DNA of 64,000 nucleotides from Progne subis subis (lineage: Eukaryota > Chordata > Aves > Passeriformes > Hirundinidae). Shown in pieces: positions 47,647 to 61,739 of the stretch. Location: the NCBI GenBank assembly GCA_022316685.1, contig JAKJHU010000065.1:4954322-5018321 (forward strand). The letters are read 5' to 3'. A program made the position numbers and the translations under genes. The notes beneath the pieces were generated by a model. That model was not told where the DNA came from and searched no databases. It saw only the letters and a list, made by a program, of their open reading frames with translations. Within the stretch, counting starts at the first letter, position 1. The number at the start of each line of letters is the position of its first letter.

Positions 47647-49689
47647 CTAAAAGCATAGAGAAAAACAATTTTATGTGAAAAAATAATTGCATTATACCTC
47701 TTAATTAAGCATATCTTCTCTGCATTTTAAATGTAATTCAACACGGGAAGTAACCAATGCTTCGAAGTTGTTAGGCTTAATGCAAAACTGAGTTGAGGAT
47801 TGATTATGGGGTACTACTATATTTCCAAATATCACTGCACTTTGAAATTAGTACACAAGTTTGCACGAGCTCAGTCACACACAGGGAAAGTATCCTTTTT
47901 CCTTTACCGACCTTTGCAAAATTTACCTTTATATCCTCTGGACTCTGAAGTGAATATTCAACAAACAGCTAATTTTGAATTTCAAAAATAACCATTTTCT
48001 GAAATTATTCCTTCTATGTGTTTGCCTTAACTCTCAAAGCACACTAAATGAATAAAGACATATAATCACGGTTTTCTTCAGACAGTACTGCAAATGAGTC
48101 AAAAATACCTTGGAATATTCCATATTCCTGTTTCCCACAAACCTCTTGCTTTTCCATGACCCAAACACTCTCTAACACATTCCCCTCTACATAAAAAATT
48201 AAAGATCAACCCCAAAACCAAGCAGGGAAGCAGGAGAATACACTCAACAGCTATGCATCGCTCCTGAATTCCCCAGGATATTGTTAGAAACCCCTTGGGA
48301 ATATGTGATAGAGCAGGTGCAACCAATAAATCCAGTTAAATCTCTGTCAAACGTTAGTATTTTTGCTGGGAACAAATTTGGAACAGTAACCTATGAGCAC
48401 AGCCTTTCAAGGAGAAAACCCAACCACCCACTGCAGAAGAAAACCCTGGGAAGCAGAATCAGTGTCCCCACATGCATGTATATACTCAGCTACAGATGAC
48501 AAGTGCAACACAAGGAGTTCTTCTGTTTATTTGTCATGTCCAGCTTAAATCACAGAATTAATTGATTCCCTTTTAAAAACACGTTATTACCTCTACCTAC
48601 AAAACCGAGATGTATATGGATGAAAACATGACAAAATTAATTTGAGAAGAGATGATGCAGTTAGACCCTATCACTTAAGGACCCAAGTACTTCCAATGAA
48701 GTCAATAAGCAGAACAAAAAGGAAACAATTTCCTTTACCTAAAAAACCAGAATGTGATTAAGCACGTAACTGAACAGGAATTGGACATTTAGCTCCATTC
48801 AAATCCTTTTAAAGTTTCACTCTGAAATAACAGTAAACAATGGCTCACACAGTCACAGATAAGAAGCCCTGCAGAGTGGACTTTTGGCTCACCCAGTGGA
48901 TTAAAAGAAGAAAACAAGTATTTTCAAAGAGTACCTGCAATACACTGAAATAAGTCTTGAACAGATTTTCATGGATGAATTTCAGTGAGGGCTGGAGCCT
49001 CTCTCTGAGAATTTCTGAATATTCTAGCATCAGATTATACTTTTATCCTTCTATGAGCATTCTGTTGCTATTCAAGCCTCAGATTCTGCTTCAAACTTAA
49101 TTAATAATTTCAGGTTAACAACCCCCTATTTGTCTTAAAATTCTAGAGTGAAATATCTAAATCATAAATTTGGATAAAAACAGTAATAAATCTACAGAAT
49201 GGTCACACAAAGACCGAGCTCCTTGGTTTTGCTTCAGCAGAAAGCTGCAGAGATCCAAAGAAACCCATTTTTGTGGGGACAAACCAAAATAATCTGGACA
49301 CGTGGCTGGCTGGCTGTGACCCACTATAATGAATTATTTACTTAAGCAAACCTAAATCTTACTGATGAGATGAGGGTTCAAACTTTGCGTGTTAGAAAAA
49401 TGTGTCAAGAGGCACTGGAGTGCCCAGCTGCAAAGCCCAGGCTGGCTCCAATGTGCCAAGGCGAGCTCTGACACCTGAATTAGAAATGAAAGAAAACAAA
49501 GCATCACCAAAATGTATTTTCAGTAGGACTCCCCTGTACCCTTATTCACCTTTAAGCTACAGGAGTCTAGTGTGCTCTCCATCAGAAAGAAGGATGAATC
49601 TATACACTTCAACTCACTGATGTTTGCTATGCGAAAACTGATTTCCATATCAGAGTGACACTCTCCAGTAAGAGAGGCTAATAAGACCT

Positions 49690-49810
49690 AATAAAGGCTT
49701 TAACCTGGAGAGAGGCAGGTTTAGATTGGGCATAAGGAAGAAATTCCTCCCTGTGATGGTGGGGAGTGCCTGGCACAGGCTGCCCAGAGCATCAGATCCC
49801 CGATGACTGG
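49690..49810 (+). mobile_element. CR1 LINE fragment, plus orientation
   Basis: Reads 'ggtttagattgggcataagg', 'aagaaattcctccctgtgat' and 'ctggcacaggctgcccagag', the coding-strand sense of the CR1 3' region, without its terminus. Confidence 0.85.
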
Positions 49811-52800
49811 CTCCCAATACCGACCTTACAAATTGCTTCCACAAATAAAAAAAAAGCAACTCTTCCACCGACACTTTATTTTCCCCATCTTTGGATGGAA
49901 CACTGACTCCTCTCCAAACATCCATTGTGTCATTCTGCTGAACAGCTAAGCTATGAATAGATGACTAAAACAAACAGGGACCAAACATGTGGAGTGAAGT
50001 ACTGAACAGAGCTGCTTTGCCAAAGCGATTTCTCCCTATCACTGCGCTATAGGATGCTTTTGTTCCTTGCTCTTCATTAAACTCTCCAAGGCCATCTCAC
50101 TGCAAACCCTGCCTTGCAGCCCAGTGCCCCTGACAATGAAGGGGGATTTTATTTGCCATCAAAGGACTCATCTCATTCACCTAAACAAAAGCCATCTGTC
50201 TTCCCTGAGCATTCCCAAGGAAACATGGCACCAAAATTCAAAGTGTATTAGCTCAGAAATTATCCATGGTGGTTTGAAAGCTGTACAGCCTCTTGTAAAT
50301 TAGGATAAACTCAATGCTACCACATGTGAAAGGCAGGGCTCGCTGGGTGGCATAAGGGGCATAAGGATAATACAAGTTCCTTAAATGTTAAAATATATAT
50401 ACACATATATAAACCAAGGGCAAAATGAGAGATCAAGTAATTTCCCTTTTGAGAATTTCTGTCTCAGAAAGGATGATTTATTCTGACTCCCTCACCACCA
50501 CTTATTCCCACCCCCTTCTTTCTGAAGCAATTGGATTTGTGTTCCATTGCCCTCCAGTATGAGGCAGCTGAGCCTACAGCCAGACACATACAGACACTGA
50601 AGTTGTCTCCTTCCTGCTGAGGGAAGAAACGTGCTGCTTGTTCTGCAGGGTCTAAAAACAGCCGCTTGCCATTTTCCATCAGCAGAGCACACTTTGGAAG
50701 AGCAGCACGTGATGCTCTGAAGGGACACAGCGAATTCCGCACAAGTCACTGGCACGTCTGACCCACGTCAGTCAGCTTTCCCAGCCCCTGGATGTGCCCT
50801 TCCACCCAGAGACAGCCTGCTCTGGGCTACCACTCCACCTTCCTGCCTGAAGGTAACTCCAGGCTCATGTCATTCCTAAAAAAGGGAAAAACCTCCCACC
50901 AAAAAAGCTGTAGCCGTGTTTCCAACTGAAACTGCACCCTGGCACACACTCTCTGAAAGTCACTGAAACGAGGGTGAAGCTCAGTTGTACCAGGACTTTG
51001 TTCCATGACATCACTGTTACAATTATAAACTCATCTGTTTCACTCCACAATGGTGCTCCATCTTAACGTGAAGCTAAGAGGATTACCTGCAGACCTAAGA
51101 AGATCTCCAAAAGCCACAAGGAGTCCATGCAATGACATTCACTGCATTATTTGCCCACTGTCGTTGTGCCACAGCATTTGTGCTGTCTGTGTGTACCATG
51201 GCATACAGCCTGAGAACGCTGAGAAAACCTTCAATAGTTGATGAGAACAGACAAAGCTCCACATGCAAACCAGAGCACTGTCCCAGGGTGGGCTGTTCTG
51301 AAGCACACGTCTGTACCCCACACCCAAGGAGATGGCCAGGAACTCCCTGGAGACTGCAGCTGCTCTGCCGTGCACTCTGCAGCGCGTCCCTAAGAAAACA
51401 CTGGGCTGGAGCAGCCTGGGAAGGTCACGGATTCTGATGTTTCATCACTATTGTCTACATCAAAATCACTTGGCAGAATGATTAAACACAAAAAAAATTC
51501 TGCGTAAGAAAAACCATCAAGTTATGCATGAAAAATGAGATTACGGCATCAGAATGAAGGACACCGCAAACATGCTGACCAGGAAATCACTTCAAAGGGA
51601 ACTGTGGTAAATGTGGCTTGGCCCCACTGCTTGGGAAAGATGTGTTTGCTATTTACGGCACATATTCATTTTTTTAATGTTTACACTCCATCATTTGGGC
51701 TGAAAGGGCAGAGAGGTGACAAGCTGGAACAAGCATGTCTCATCTGGCAGGGCAATGAGCCCCTCTGCACACCCCCAAACATGACCACCGCCTTAGCACA
51801 TACAGTGCAAGAACAGGAACGCAGGAATTAAAGCAGCAATTAAGCCCTAAGAATACAGCCAGGCAGAATAAAAGGTCACTGAAATAAATTAAGTATAATA
51901 ATCTTACACTGCAGACATGCAGAATGTGACATATGCTGAAATAATAATGTCTCAGAAAGGCAATGTTTACATTTTCTGCACCAGTAATGACGACCAACGT
52001 GTGTGACTCGGACAGCCAGGACTTGAGGTGTATCTCACGTCCTAGTAGCAGGCAAGGGTGGGGTAGAGTGTTTGGACACAGAGTACAAACTAATGAAAGA
52101 TATTATAGTGGCAAAACCCAAATCATGCCCTGCCTGTGCTGGGCAGCAGAGGGAATGTCAGCTCAGTGGGACCCAACAAGACAGGCAGTATAAAGATTTT
52201 TTTGGCTGTTGCTCCTTGATGCAAACTCTAACCAGCAATTCCAACCCCTATGGATGCTATCAACACCTCTGCTGGTTGCCACTGCAATGCTGAGCCCAAG
52301 TCAGGATGAGAAAGTGATTTTATTTTATACTTTTTAAAAAAAGGCATCAGGCAGGAAACACATTTCACAACGCACTGACACTCAACTTAAAACACTAGAA
52401 ATAGTATTTATATTTCTGATTCAGAAAAGCCCCAGCTCCATAAAGTAAAAGTCTCACTGAGAAGCTGCAGCATTCAGGGGCTCTGCATCCTCTCCATCCA
52501 AGAAGGTGAGAGCCACCTTCTGCTCTAGTCAGAGTCCCAAACCTAGTCTAATACTGGAAGAAAACAGTCTAGTTCAGCCTCTTGGGTTCAGCCTACCCTC
52601 CATTTTTGACTACATTTCAGTCTATAAGACCCAAGGCTCGCACAAGCTGCCGCATCACCAGCCCTAACTCTTCATCCAGGTGATTTTAGTTTCTTTGTCT
52701 GCTTGTAGTCACTGCCCAAGCTGAGGGCAGACCCCAGTGCACGGTGCTGGCTCAGGACCCCACACCCCAAGCTCCTGCACCTCCTCCTCCTCTGCGGCAT

Positions 52801-53929
52801 CCCTCAAGAGCCCGCAGGCCACTCACGCTGCTTGGAGCAGGGTCCCTCCTGTCGCAGCTCCCCTGCAGATGCAGCTCCGCTAGAGAAGCTGCTGAGCCAC
52901 CAGAAGGATCCTCCTGGGACAGAGGATCTCCCCCAGGACCAAGCTCCTCCTGCACCCTCACCCCAGAGGTCCACCCCCTGCTCCTCCTTCCTGCCTGACA
53001 GTTGTGCAGCTCATGGCATTTGACAGGGCTTTCTCCACTCCACGGGGAGCTGGTTAACCCTTTCCTTGGAAAACCTCTAATGCCAGCTTTGCCATCTAAG
53101 GAATCCTGGTGCCTTTGCTCCCACTGCTACTACTCTGAATTCAGATGAAAACCGCACACCCTCCATGCTGGTACCTGATCCTTTTGTCTTCAGCTTTCCC
53201 TGCCAGACAGTTCTGCTTCAAAAATACCCCTTGTAATGACCCTTCAACAGCTTCTCTGCCACTGCACGTTCCATGTGATAAACATCTCCCACCTCTCTGA
53301 ACCTGCCAGCATAAAGCCAGTTTTACAAAACTATAATAATTTACCATCTAATCCTGAGCTGTGTAAAGGTTACCGCCATAGAAAACGAGTCGGCTCAGGC
53401 TTCCATCAGTGTTTAAAAAAATGACTGCCAAAGTCTAAAAATTGAAATATAACATCTAATTAGGAATCCTCTGATTAATCATTATTCTTTGCCGTCTTGG
53501 ATATTGCTCTGATAAATGAGGCTTAGGAGCCTTGCAAAGTCTTAATTACCAGTATTCCAGATGGCTACGAGGTGTGCACAGAGCTTCTCTGGGAACACGG
53601 AGCAATGAAGAGCTCGATGTTCTCGGTGGCTCCAGGTGCACACACACATTCCCAGTAACACCAGCTCCCACAGTGACACTGGGCACCTGACCCACGCACA
53701 TGCAGGACACATGAAGCCACAGAGCCTAAAATTAGAAGAGCCTCTTGTAGGCACTCTGTGAAGCTCTAGAGTCTGAGGTGGTGTCCCCTAAGCCTGCCCA
53801 CACCGGCAGCATTTAGGCCACACCTGCAGGACCATACTAAAAGAGAGCCAATGTCCCTTGTGCAAAGGTAATCAACACTGTGGTAAAGAACCATGGAATA
53901 ACAGCATGGAGTAACCACAGGGCTCTAGG

Positions 53930-54060
53930 ATCACAGAACGGTTTGGGTTGGAAGGCACCTGAAAGACCATCCCATTCCAACCTCCCAGCAACGGGCAGGG
54001 ACACCTTCCACCAGACCAGGTAGCTCCCAGCCCTGCCCAGCCTGGCCTTGAACAACAAGG
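53930..54060 (-). mobile_element. CR1 LINE 3' fragment
   Basis: 'aggatcacagaacggtttgg', 'gttggaaggcacctgaaaga' and 'gggcagggacaccttccacc' on the plus strand; minus orientation with intact 3' end. Confidence 0.9.
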
Positions 54061-54600
54061 ACAAAGGCAAGGAGCTCCCCTGAGCCAGCAAACCTGTTCC
54101 ATGCCTCTGAGAAGCTGCAGCATGGTTTGCAGTCAGCCCACGGTGCGGAGCATGGTCAGCTGCCAGCAGGTGCATGGCTGCACACACTCACCTCCCTGCA
54201 ACGCCAAGGGAGCTGCTACAGCCACAGCATGAAGGCAACTGCACCGCTGAGCAGCTTCCGAGGCCTTTTGCCAGGTTTAGAATTATTTCTGAGCGGCTCT
54301 AGGTTGAGAGCAACACTCTAAGAAGAGTTAAATTACCAAGCATCAGCCCATTGGGCTGTATTTGTGGCCAATGGAAATGAAATCAGCAACAAAGATGACT
54401 GAAAATATTTGATGCAGCTGCATGCAGTCAAACACACTCCAAGTGTAGAATTATAAGCTTACACATAAGCCTGAAACAGGTTTGGGTAACCCAGAGCTCA
54501 GACACCTCAACTTCTACAACGCTATATATACTCAGCAGTACCCACACCTCGCCAAAAGATGCTTTAGGACCTCCCAGCGCCAAGATCCAAGTACCAGTCA

Positions 54601-54825
<225 letters not shown>

Positions 54826-55856
54826 TCAGCCACGAGCTTTTTCACCTCTAAGAAGTGTGCCCAGGACAACTGTGTATAGGTGCATGCAAGAAGAGCTCCA
54901 GCATTCCCCGGGGAGGAAATCCAAGGTTGGTGTATGCACGCCCATGCCCGCGGCTCGCTGACAATAACCCAAAGGGGGGAAGCAGGGCACAGGGGAAGCA
55001 GAGGGGAGGGAGAAGAAAAAGAATGTTCAAAGACAAACAAGAAAATTAGCTATGGTTCATTTCCTGCCCATGCTGAAGTGATGGAATGGTTTCTGGCTGG
55101 CTGGAGACAAGGATGTGCACAGGGCTGGGGAGGTGAAAACAGGGAGAAGAAATGAGAACCTTTACTCTTGTTTTCATCAGTGCAAATTTGCATTTTTTTG
55201 TTCCCTCCAGAGATAAAGAGTAACCACCAGCAAGCAGACAGCACTTTGAAAGCCAGTAGTATCACAAATCACCTACAGAGTCATGCACAAAACATCAAAC
55301 CTAATTCTGTCACTGGTTTAGTGGGACAAATCAATGAGGCTACTCACAGAACAAGGTCCTACTCAACAGGGATTAGGGTGTCAGGAATCTGATGCAACTG
55401 GGTAAATATGAAGTGAGGCACTGGGAGCTGCAGCTTGTGGACAAGCAGCAACTTCCAACACCTGCAACATTTGCTCAGCAAACTACTCTGAAAAGGGGCG
55501 GCTTATAAAGCTTATTAACACTTAGGTAACTGATTCCATGAACCGTATCTCATACTGTAATTCACACCTGGGAGTAACGACTAGCTTATTTCCTTTCTAC
55601 ATAGAAAAAATTAAGGAAGAGAGATCAATGCAATGGTGTGTCAAGTAGCAACGAGCTGGTGGGATGCCAAAAAGAGAGTGGCAGGTCTTGGACCATGAGA
55701 AAACCCCAGATAAAGTCTGCCTGTCCGGCCTCAGCACCCAAACTGCCCCCAGCCCTGGCAGATCCCATCAGTGCTTTGTTACGTCATCACTAATCAGCAG
55801 CAGAAGCACAACTGTAATTAAAGCAACATATAACCAGAAAAAATAGTTCTGGCATA

Positions 55857-56090
55857 TCCCAGGATGGTTTGGATTGGAAGGGAGCTTAAAAATCATCTCA
55901 TCCACCCCTTGTCACAGGCAGGGACACCTCCCACTGTCCCAGGCTGCTCCCAGCCCCAGTGTCCAGCCTGGCCTTGGGCACTGCCAGGGATCCAGGGGCA
56001 GCCACAGCTGCTCTGGGCACCCTGTGCCCACCCTCACAGTAGTATGTTTCTTCCTACTATCCAATCTAAGTCTCCCCTTCTCCAGTTACC
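55857..56090 (-). mobile_element. CR1 LINE 3' fragment, left arm of inverted pair
   Basis: 'aggatggtttggattggaag' then 'gcagggacacctcccactgt' and 'cactgccagggatccagggg' on the plus strand; minus orientation with complete 3' end. Confidence 0.92.
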
Positions 56091-56119
56091 AGCCACCACC
56101 CAAGTCCCTAAAGAAGCTG

Positions 56120-56268
56120 AGGAAACCCCATCCCTGGAGGTGTCCCAGGCCAGGCTGGATGGAGCTTGGACCAGCCTGGGCTAGTGGAAGGTGTCCCAGC
56201 CATAGCAGACAAAGTGTTCTTTAAGGCCCCTTCCAAGCCAAACCATTCTAGGATTCTGACTTTTCCTA
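56120..56268 (+). mobile_element. CR1 LINE 3' end, right arm of inverted pair
   Basis: 'catccctggaggtgtcccag', 'gccaggctggatggagcttg' and the terminal 'ccaaaccattctaggattct' in plus orientation, only 30 bases from the minus-oriented copy to its left. Confidence 0.92.
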
Positions 56269-57170
56269 AACTCTTTTTAACCGGCATAAAAGACAACCCT
56301 CAAAATTGGGGTCTGCTTTTGCACACATTTCTAAAGCAGACTAGACCTAACTTGCGAAGAAGCATTTCTGTAAAATTAATTTTGCCAAGTTCAAGATTGG
56401 TCACTTCCCTTGTTTATGCTCCTTCCACTTCAAAGCCACTCACTCCTCCAGCCTTAGCAAATCAGCCAGACCCGTGCCGTGGAGCCTCAGTGTAGTCCCT
56501 CTCTCTGTTCCAGCTGTCACCAAGGCAGAGGCTGCTGCTCAGAAAGGGTTAACAGCTGCCACAGGGAATTATTTTGGAGCTGCTGCCTTGCTTTAGAAGG
56601 AACAGAACTCAGCAGCAGGATCAGATCTCATGAATTACAGAGCATTTAAAACAAATCTGAAGAAGTGATAGCAATAGTCTAAGAATTAAATGGAAGACTT
56701 GACACCATTCCAAAACAGGACAAAAATGACATTTTCCCTCCGTTCCTGGGGGTGGAAAGGAATACCTACAAGCATCCTTCACCAGAAGAGCCCAGCTAAA
56801 AAAGGTGAAGCTGCTCGGCACCTGGCTGCTCTTGGCAGGAGCAGGTTTGCCCTGGCTGGGCTCCTGCAGAGACACCGCAGGGTGCTGACTTCATCCCTTC
56901 CAGCAACGTGAAATGCAGCTACTGATGTGCCTTGGGAGCTACTCCCTCTGCAGAGGGGGCAGCATTACTCATCACCACTGCTTCCAAGCTCCTTCGTTCT
57001 CTCCTTGGAGCAGTACTGCTCGTGAAAGTTATTAGCTGGGTTTTATTGCCAAAATGAATGCAGACTCTCTGCCAGCATCCTGCAGCCCTCCCAGTATCAA
57101 ATTGCTTCCAGACACGAGTGTATTTTGACGGTGTTCTGTTCACAACTGATTTTACAAAAACCTGTATGAG

Positions 57171-57357
57171 TATTACTGATATTCTTACCAATACTGGTAT
57201 TACTGATGCTGCCCCTAGTATTGGTACAGTACTATTGTATTGATACTACTGATATTCCCAATATTGGCATTACTGATATTATTGGTACTTCTGGAATCAT
57301 TCTCAGTATGGGTATTACTTATATTATTCCCAGTACTGTTAGTATTGATATTATTCC
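57171..57357. repeat. Degenerate tandem repeat, about 27-bp unit
   Basis: Roughly seven diverged copies of a unit close to attactgatattattcccagtattggt, some copies shortened. The same reading frame is open through it on the plus strand (repeated ITDI/GITD), which is a consequence of the unit length being a multiple of three. Lies within WNK2 intron 3. Confidence 0.8.
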
Positions 57358-57806
57358 ATTATGTCCCACGAACAATTGTTATCCTGCAAAAAAATTATTT
57401 GAAGAGATACTGCCCCTGAACAGAGAAAAACGCCATCAGTTACTAGAAGTCAAAAACTAGAGAAATTAACAAATATAAACAAACATGAGTTCACTGAAAT
57501 CAACGAGGTTAAGCAGACCCACAGCAGCCAAGAACACATATGAAATTTCAGTTGTTCTGACTTCACAGTTACTGGGCTCCCTATGCATTAAGGATGATGC
57601 AGGAGGAAGGAGAAGAGAAAGTCATGATACCATTACCTACCGATTCCCATTTTTTATAGTGGTATAAAGGCAACAATCCCAAACTCACTTTAACCTCCAC
57701 TACCAATCTGCAACTTAAAAACCACTACTGCAAAATGGGAACGGAAGATATTAGACAGACAGCCACGATACTGACCGAGGGAAGCCAAGGAGAACAGGAG
57801 CATTAC

Positions 57807-58027
57807 CTATGACACTTTTGGCAAATGAAGCTCTCTTGAGTGTTGCCAGACCCAAGTCTCCTATTTTCACAGATCCAGTTGGTCCAGTAATAAAAATATT
57901 ATCACATTTCAAGTCTCTGTGAATTATTGGTGGAGTTCTTGTGTGCAAGAAAAGAAGTCCCTTCAGGATTTGCCGACACCAACTCCTCAGGACTTTAGGT
58001 TTCATCACTTTAAATCTCTTCAGGTAC
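57807..58027 (-). CDS. WNK2: WNK2 exon 3: kinase catalytic loop and DLG motif
   Basis: Encodes [40 protein letters not shown] and [20 protein letters not shown], then [22 protein letters not shown] is the catalytic loop. WNKs carry DLG in place of DFG, and its leucines line the chloride-binding site. SFAKS carries the two activation-loop serines equivalent to WNK1 Ser378 and Ser382. Acceptor actctag, donor GTCATAG|gtaatg. Phase 2 in, phase 1 out. Confidence 0.98.
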
Positions 58028-58994
58028 CTAGAGTACAACATACACACGAGTGGGTATAAAGGAAGTGAAAACATTTTATTAGAGATTTGAGGGGCTTTAA
58101 CAGCTGAAACTCCATTATAGATAAAAGCCCATTATTAGATGCCACAAGAGCAGCACAGAAACATCCCAAAATTGAACGAAATAGATCTTTTCAAAGGAGG
58201 AATTAGAGTATTCAGTCTTAGGAAGGATGATAATAAGCATTTTTGGTGCAAATACAACCAAATATTTTGAAGTCTAATAGCTCAGCAATTAATTTCATGC
58301 AGAGAACAACTTTAGAATACGTTAACATCTTTCGAATCAGAAGAACACTGAAGTTTAATTTTAACCACAAGACTTGGACCTCTGTACAATGCACCTGCAT
58401 TTCTTTCCATGTACCTGAAGCGCTGGTTGGGAGGGGACATTTGGGGAAGATGCAGGGCCCGCTAATGCACTGGCAGAGTAGCACACTGGCTGAGTACTGC
58501 TCCCATTGGGGCTGAAAATCTGTTCCAGAACCCATGCCAACTGCGTTCTATCAACCTTAACAAGACTGTCAGTACCAGAAGCTATTAATTAATGTTGTTC
58601 AGGAGATAACCTAGAGCACCTTCAGCCTCTGAGAGACTCTACCACTCAAGCGCTATTCCATTTGAATTCCCTAACAAAACATGCAAATACAAGCACAAAA
58701 GCAAGCACCCAACACACCCTGACAAATCCAAACGTCACAGGCGGAAGATGAAACGCGCCAGAGAACAGCTTTGAGTTGCATAACCGAAACAGGGAAGCAG
58801 GCAGAAAGAGATGGAGGCCAAATTTCCGCTGTCAAATCACCGCGGTTCAAGCGCGGGGACAAATGACAGACACCAGAGAACAGCTCCATTTCTTGCTTTT
58901 ATCTGGAGATGGCTTTTTTCAGCATATGAAAGTAGGATTTTGCTATAAATGTCTGCTGCTATTCTTAGCCCCTTGCCAGGAGCGCAGTACTTAC
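58028..58994 (-). other. WNK2: WNK2 intron 2
   Basis: A 967-base intron with no repeat or further exon recognised. Confidence 0.85.
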
Positions 58995-59167
58995 GTCTTC
59001 AGCGTTCCAGAGGTCATCAGCTCGGTAACCAGCACGATGCATCTTTTGCCTTTTGCACAGGATTCCCAGAAGTCATAAAACCTCACGATGTTTGGGTGCT
59101 GTAGACCTTTCAACATTTCTGCTTCCTCTTTAAATCTCTGCCTCTCTACTTTTGTGAGTTTTCTGTC
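58995..59167 (-). CDS. WNK2: WNK2 exon 2: kinase N-lobe
   Basis: Encodes [40 protein letters not shown] and [18 protein letters not shown]. The glutamate in FKEEAEML is the alpha-C partner of the catalytic lysine, which in WNKs sits in beta-2 and is encoded by the off-window exon 1. [10 protein letters not shown] is the hinge. Acceptor ggcttatag, donor GAAGAC|gtaagt, phase 2 out. The start codon is not in this window. Confidence 0.97.
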
Positions 59168-61685
59168 CTATAAGCCAGAATGAGACATTATTATTAGTGA
59201 CAGACAAAAATAAAGGCTCTGCATTGCCAGGGTATTCAGAATTTTAGATTTGTTTTATGCTTGTGTCAAGAGCAATTATAAAATCTTTTACGTAAGAGAG
59301 CAGCAGCATGTACAAACTAGGGCACTCGGCCTAAATCCAGTATCAGGAAGACAAAGAGATGCCTGTGCTATGCCATGCTCATGACAGCACTAATATTTCA
59401 GGCACCACGAACACACCCGTGGCATGATGGATCAACCTCAGCTCTTTCTTCGTGTTTGGGTGCTCTGAGGCTCCTTATCCAAGGGAGTCATACCCAGAGG
59501 ATGTTGTTTCCAGGTACGGGTGTTCTCACAGCCAGGACCCCAGGCTCCCACCGCCCTCAGCTGCCCCTGGGGTGCTTCTGGCATCCCTGCTCACCACACC
59601 GGGCTCTACAGCCCATCCTGTTTACCTCAGGCTAAATTAAAACCATGTCGCCTTCCAAAAAATCCCAAACACATCCATTTTTCTATGTGTTTGCTATTCT
59701 GCTTCATTTTACAGACTCTTCTCTTCTTTTTGGTAAAGGAAGTGTTTCCAGCTGTCCTTTAGCTTCTTCCACAGGCTGCATATGCATGGAAATTCTTTAA
59801 TTAAAAAATGTGAAAATGTCATGTTCTACTACACTGATCTTCCTAGAGAATTTCAGGGAATTTCCCACAAGCTCTGGGCTGTGATGTGACCCTGCCCAGC
59901 ACACGCAGAGCTTCTCTGCCCCTCATGTGGCTCAGGAGAAGCTCTGGGGCTGCCTGGTCCTGCCCAGCACACGGAGACATCCAACAGGCAGCCTGGACAC
60001 TCGCTCTGACCTCTTAGGATGGTGAAACAGCAGCAGGGGAGTTCCACCCTGACCCCACCATCATGCCTGCCTGGTTTGCCCACCTTGGGCAGCGTACTGC
60101 CCACCCCTGCCCTAGAACTGGACCTTTGGGGATCTTTAGAAGGTGCTCTTACTCAGAAAGCCAAAGACTCACCAATCACCGAGAGGAATTAGTTCATATT
60201 TTAACCTCAGACTTCCTCCTTTTCTCAGCTCACCTAGGCAGTCTGTACGAGCTGCACTCCTAGGCACACAGAGGGAATTAAAGGGAACACGGCTGACTCG
60301 TAGCCAAGATGCAAAAGGATCAGCCACTGCCATTTCCACAGCCTGCCCTCACCCACAGTCCCAGACAGTGCAAGATGGGAACGAGAATTCCCACGGCTAC
60401 AAACAAGTCAGCTTCACACGGAGACTTCATCAGAGCAAACACAGGGTCGGAACCGTGATTTGGCTCTTGGTGGATGACAAAACCCTGCCACAGTGCTCTG
60501 AGCGCATGGGGGGAGCGTTGCCATTGATACTGGGGCATGCTCAGGGCGTTCTGTTCCCTCTGAGATCCGTGGAGCAGCCCAGAGCAAACCCTGCCCAGGC
60601 AGCAGCAGCAGCCCTGGGGCTGGGCACTGCAGGTGACCTGGCCTGGCTCCCCAGGGCAGCCGGAGCTCCCCACGCCCCACAGGGACAGCAGCACACGGAA
60701 CACCCACAGCCCAGCCAGGCAGCACCTCTGCTGCGCTGCACCAGCTGCCTTTCTTCTCAACAAAAACCCAGGCTGTCTAACGAGTCAGGCAAGAAGAGCC
60801 ACAGAATTGCTCTCAAATCCATCACTTCTTCCCTACTGCTGAGTTTCCTTCTAATTTAAAACCTGTAGAATAAATCAGACACGCTGCTGTTAGGAAGGAG
60901 AAGGAGCAAGTCCCTGTGCAAGGCAGGGAGAGCAGAGTGGGAGCTGGCAGAGAAAAGGAAAGGTGGCTGCACAGATCCAGCACGCTGGCAAATACTTTCC
61001 AATAAAAAAGTAATACCATAGTCCTTGACTCTCATTTCCAGGTTTCTGAGCACTCTGAGAACTTTTCCACTGCTACTTTATCGGTAAAATTATCCTTCAG
61101 CAGACAACCATACTCACTGTATATCCCACATACCACGAGCAGGAGCATTTTGGCAACTGCAACAAAGTGACTCTGGAAGGCAAATGTGTGTTTTATTTGT
61201 AATTACAGTAGGAAAAAAAATCTGGATTTTTTTCTTCAGACTGATATCTGAGCATTATTTTCCAGCTGGAGAGGCAAGGCCAGGGCCAGGGCAGAGCGGC
61301 CACTGCTGCGGCTGCAGCCTCCACCACGGGAGGGGTCCCTGGTGCCATCAGGGCTCCATCAGCCTCCTCCAAATTCCTGCAGCCCGAGCCTGACACATGA
61401 GTCGCTGGCAAAAACATAAGCTGATTCTGAAAGGGCTTAAGGGTCAAAGTGTTTTCTGCTCAGAAGCAGCAGAAACACCTGTTGAACTGCATGACTCGCT
61501 GGGGGTTTAATCCAAACCCAAGAAACCTTCAGCGGGGTCACAGACACTCATTCCCCATCATACCATCCCCACGAGGCAGAACAGCCTGATCCTGAAGCCA
61601 AGGGAGCAAGCCTGAAACCACCTCCACGCAGCACATTTTAAGAGAGAGAACAGGACTGTTTGGAAAGGTCACAACAAAGAAAGGT

Positions 61686-61738
61686 AGTCACAGACTCATG
61701 GAACAGCTTGGGTCGGAAGGGGCCCTAATCATCATCTG
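61686..61738 (-). mobile_element. CR1 3' terminal remnant, minus orientation
   Basis: 'cagactcatggaacagcttg' and 'ggtcggaaggggccctaatc' match the reverse complement of a CR1 3' terminus. Short and abutting an opposite copy. Confidence 0.75.
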
Positions 61739-61739
61739 A

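Noticed and set aside
57171..57460. Plus-strand frame with repeated ITDI/GITD as a repeat protein
   Set aside because: The repetition comes from a 27-bp noncoding tandem unit inside a WNK2 intron; there is no promoter, splice context or known family.
60143..60859. 238-codon plus-strand and 147-codon minus-strand open frames
   Set aside because: They overlap each other, show no domain or splice signals, and lie in WNK2 intron 1.
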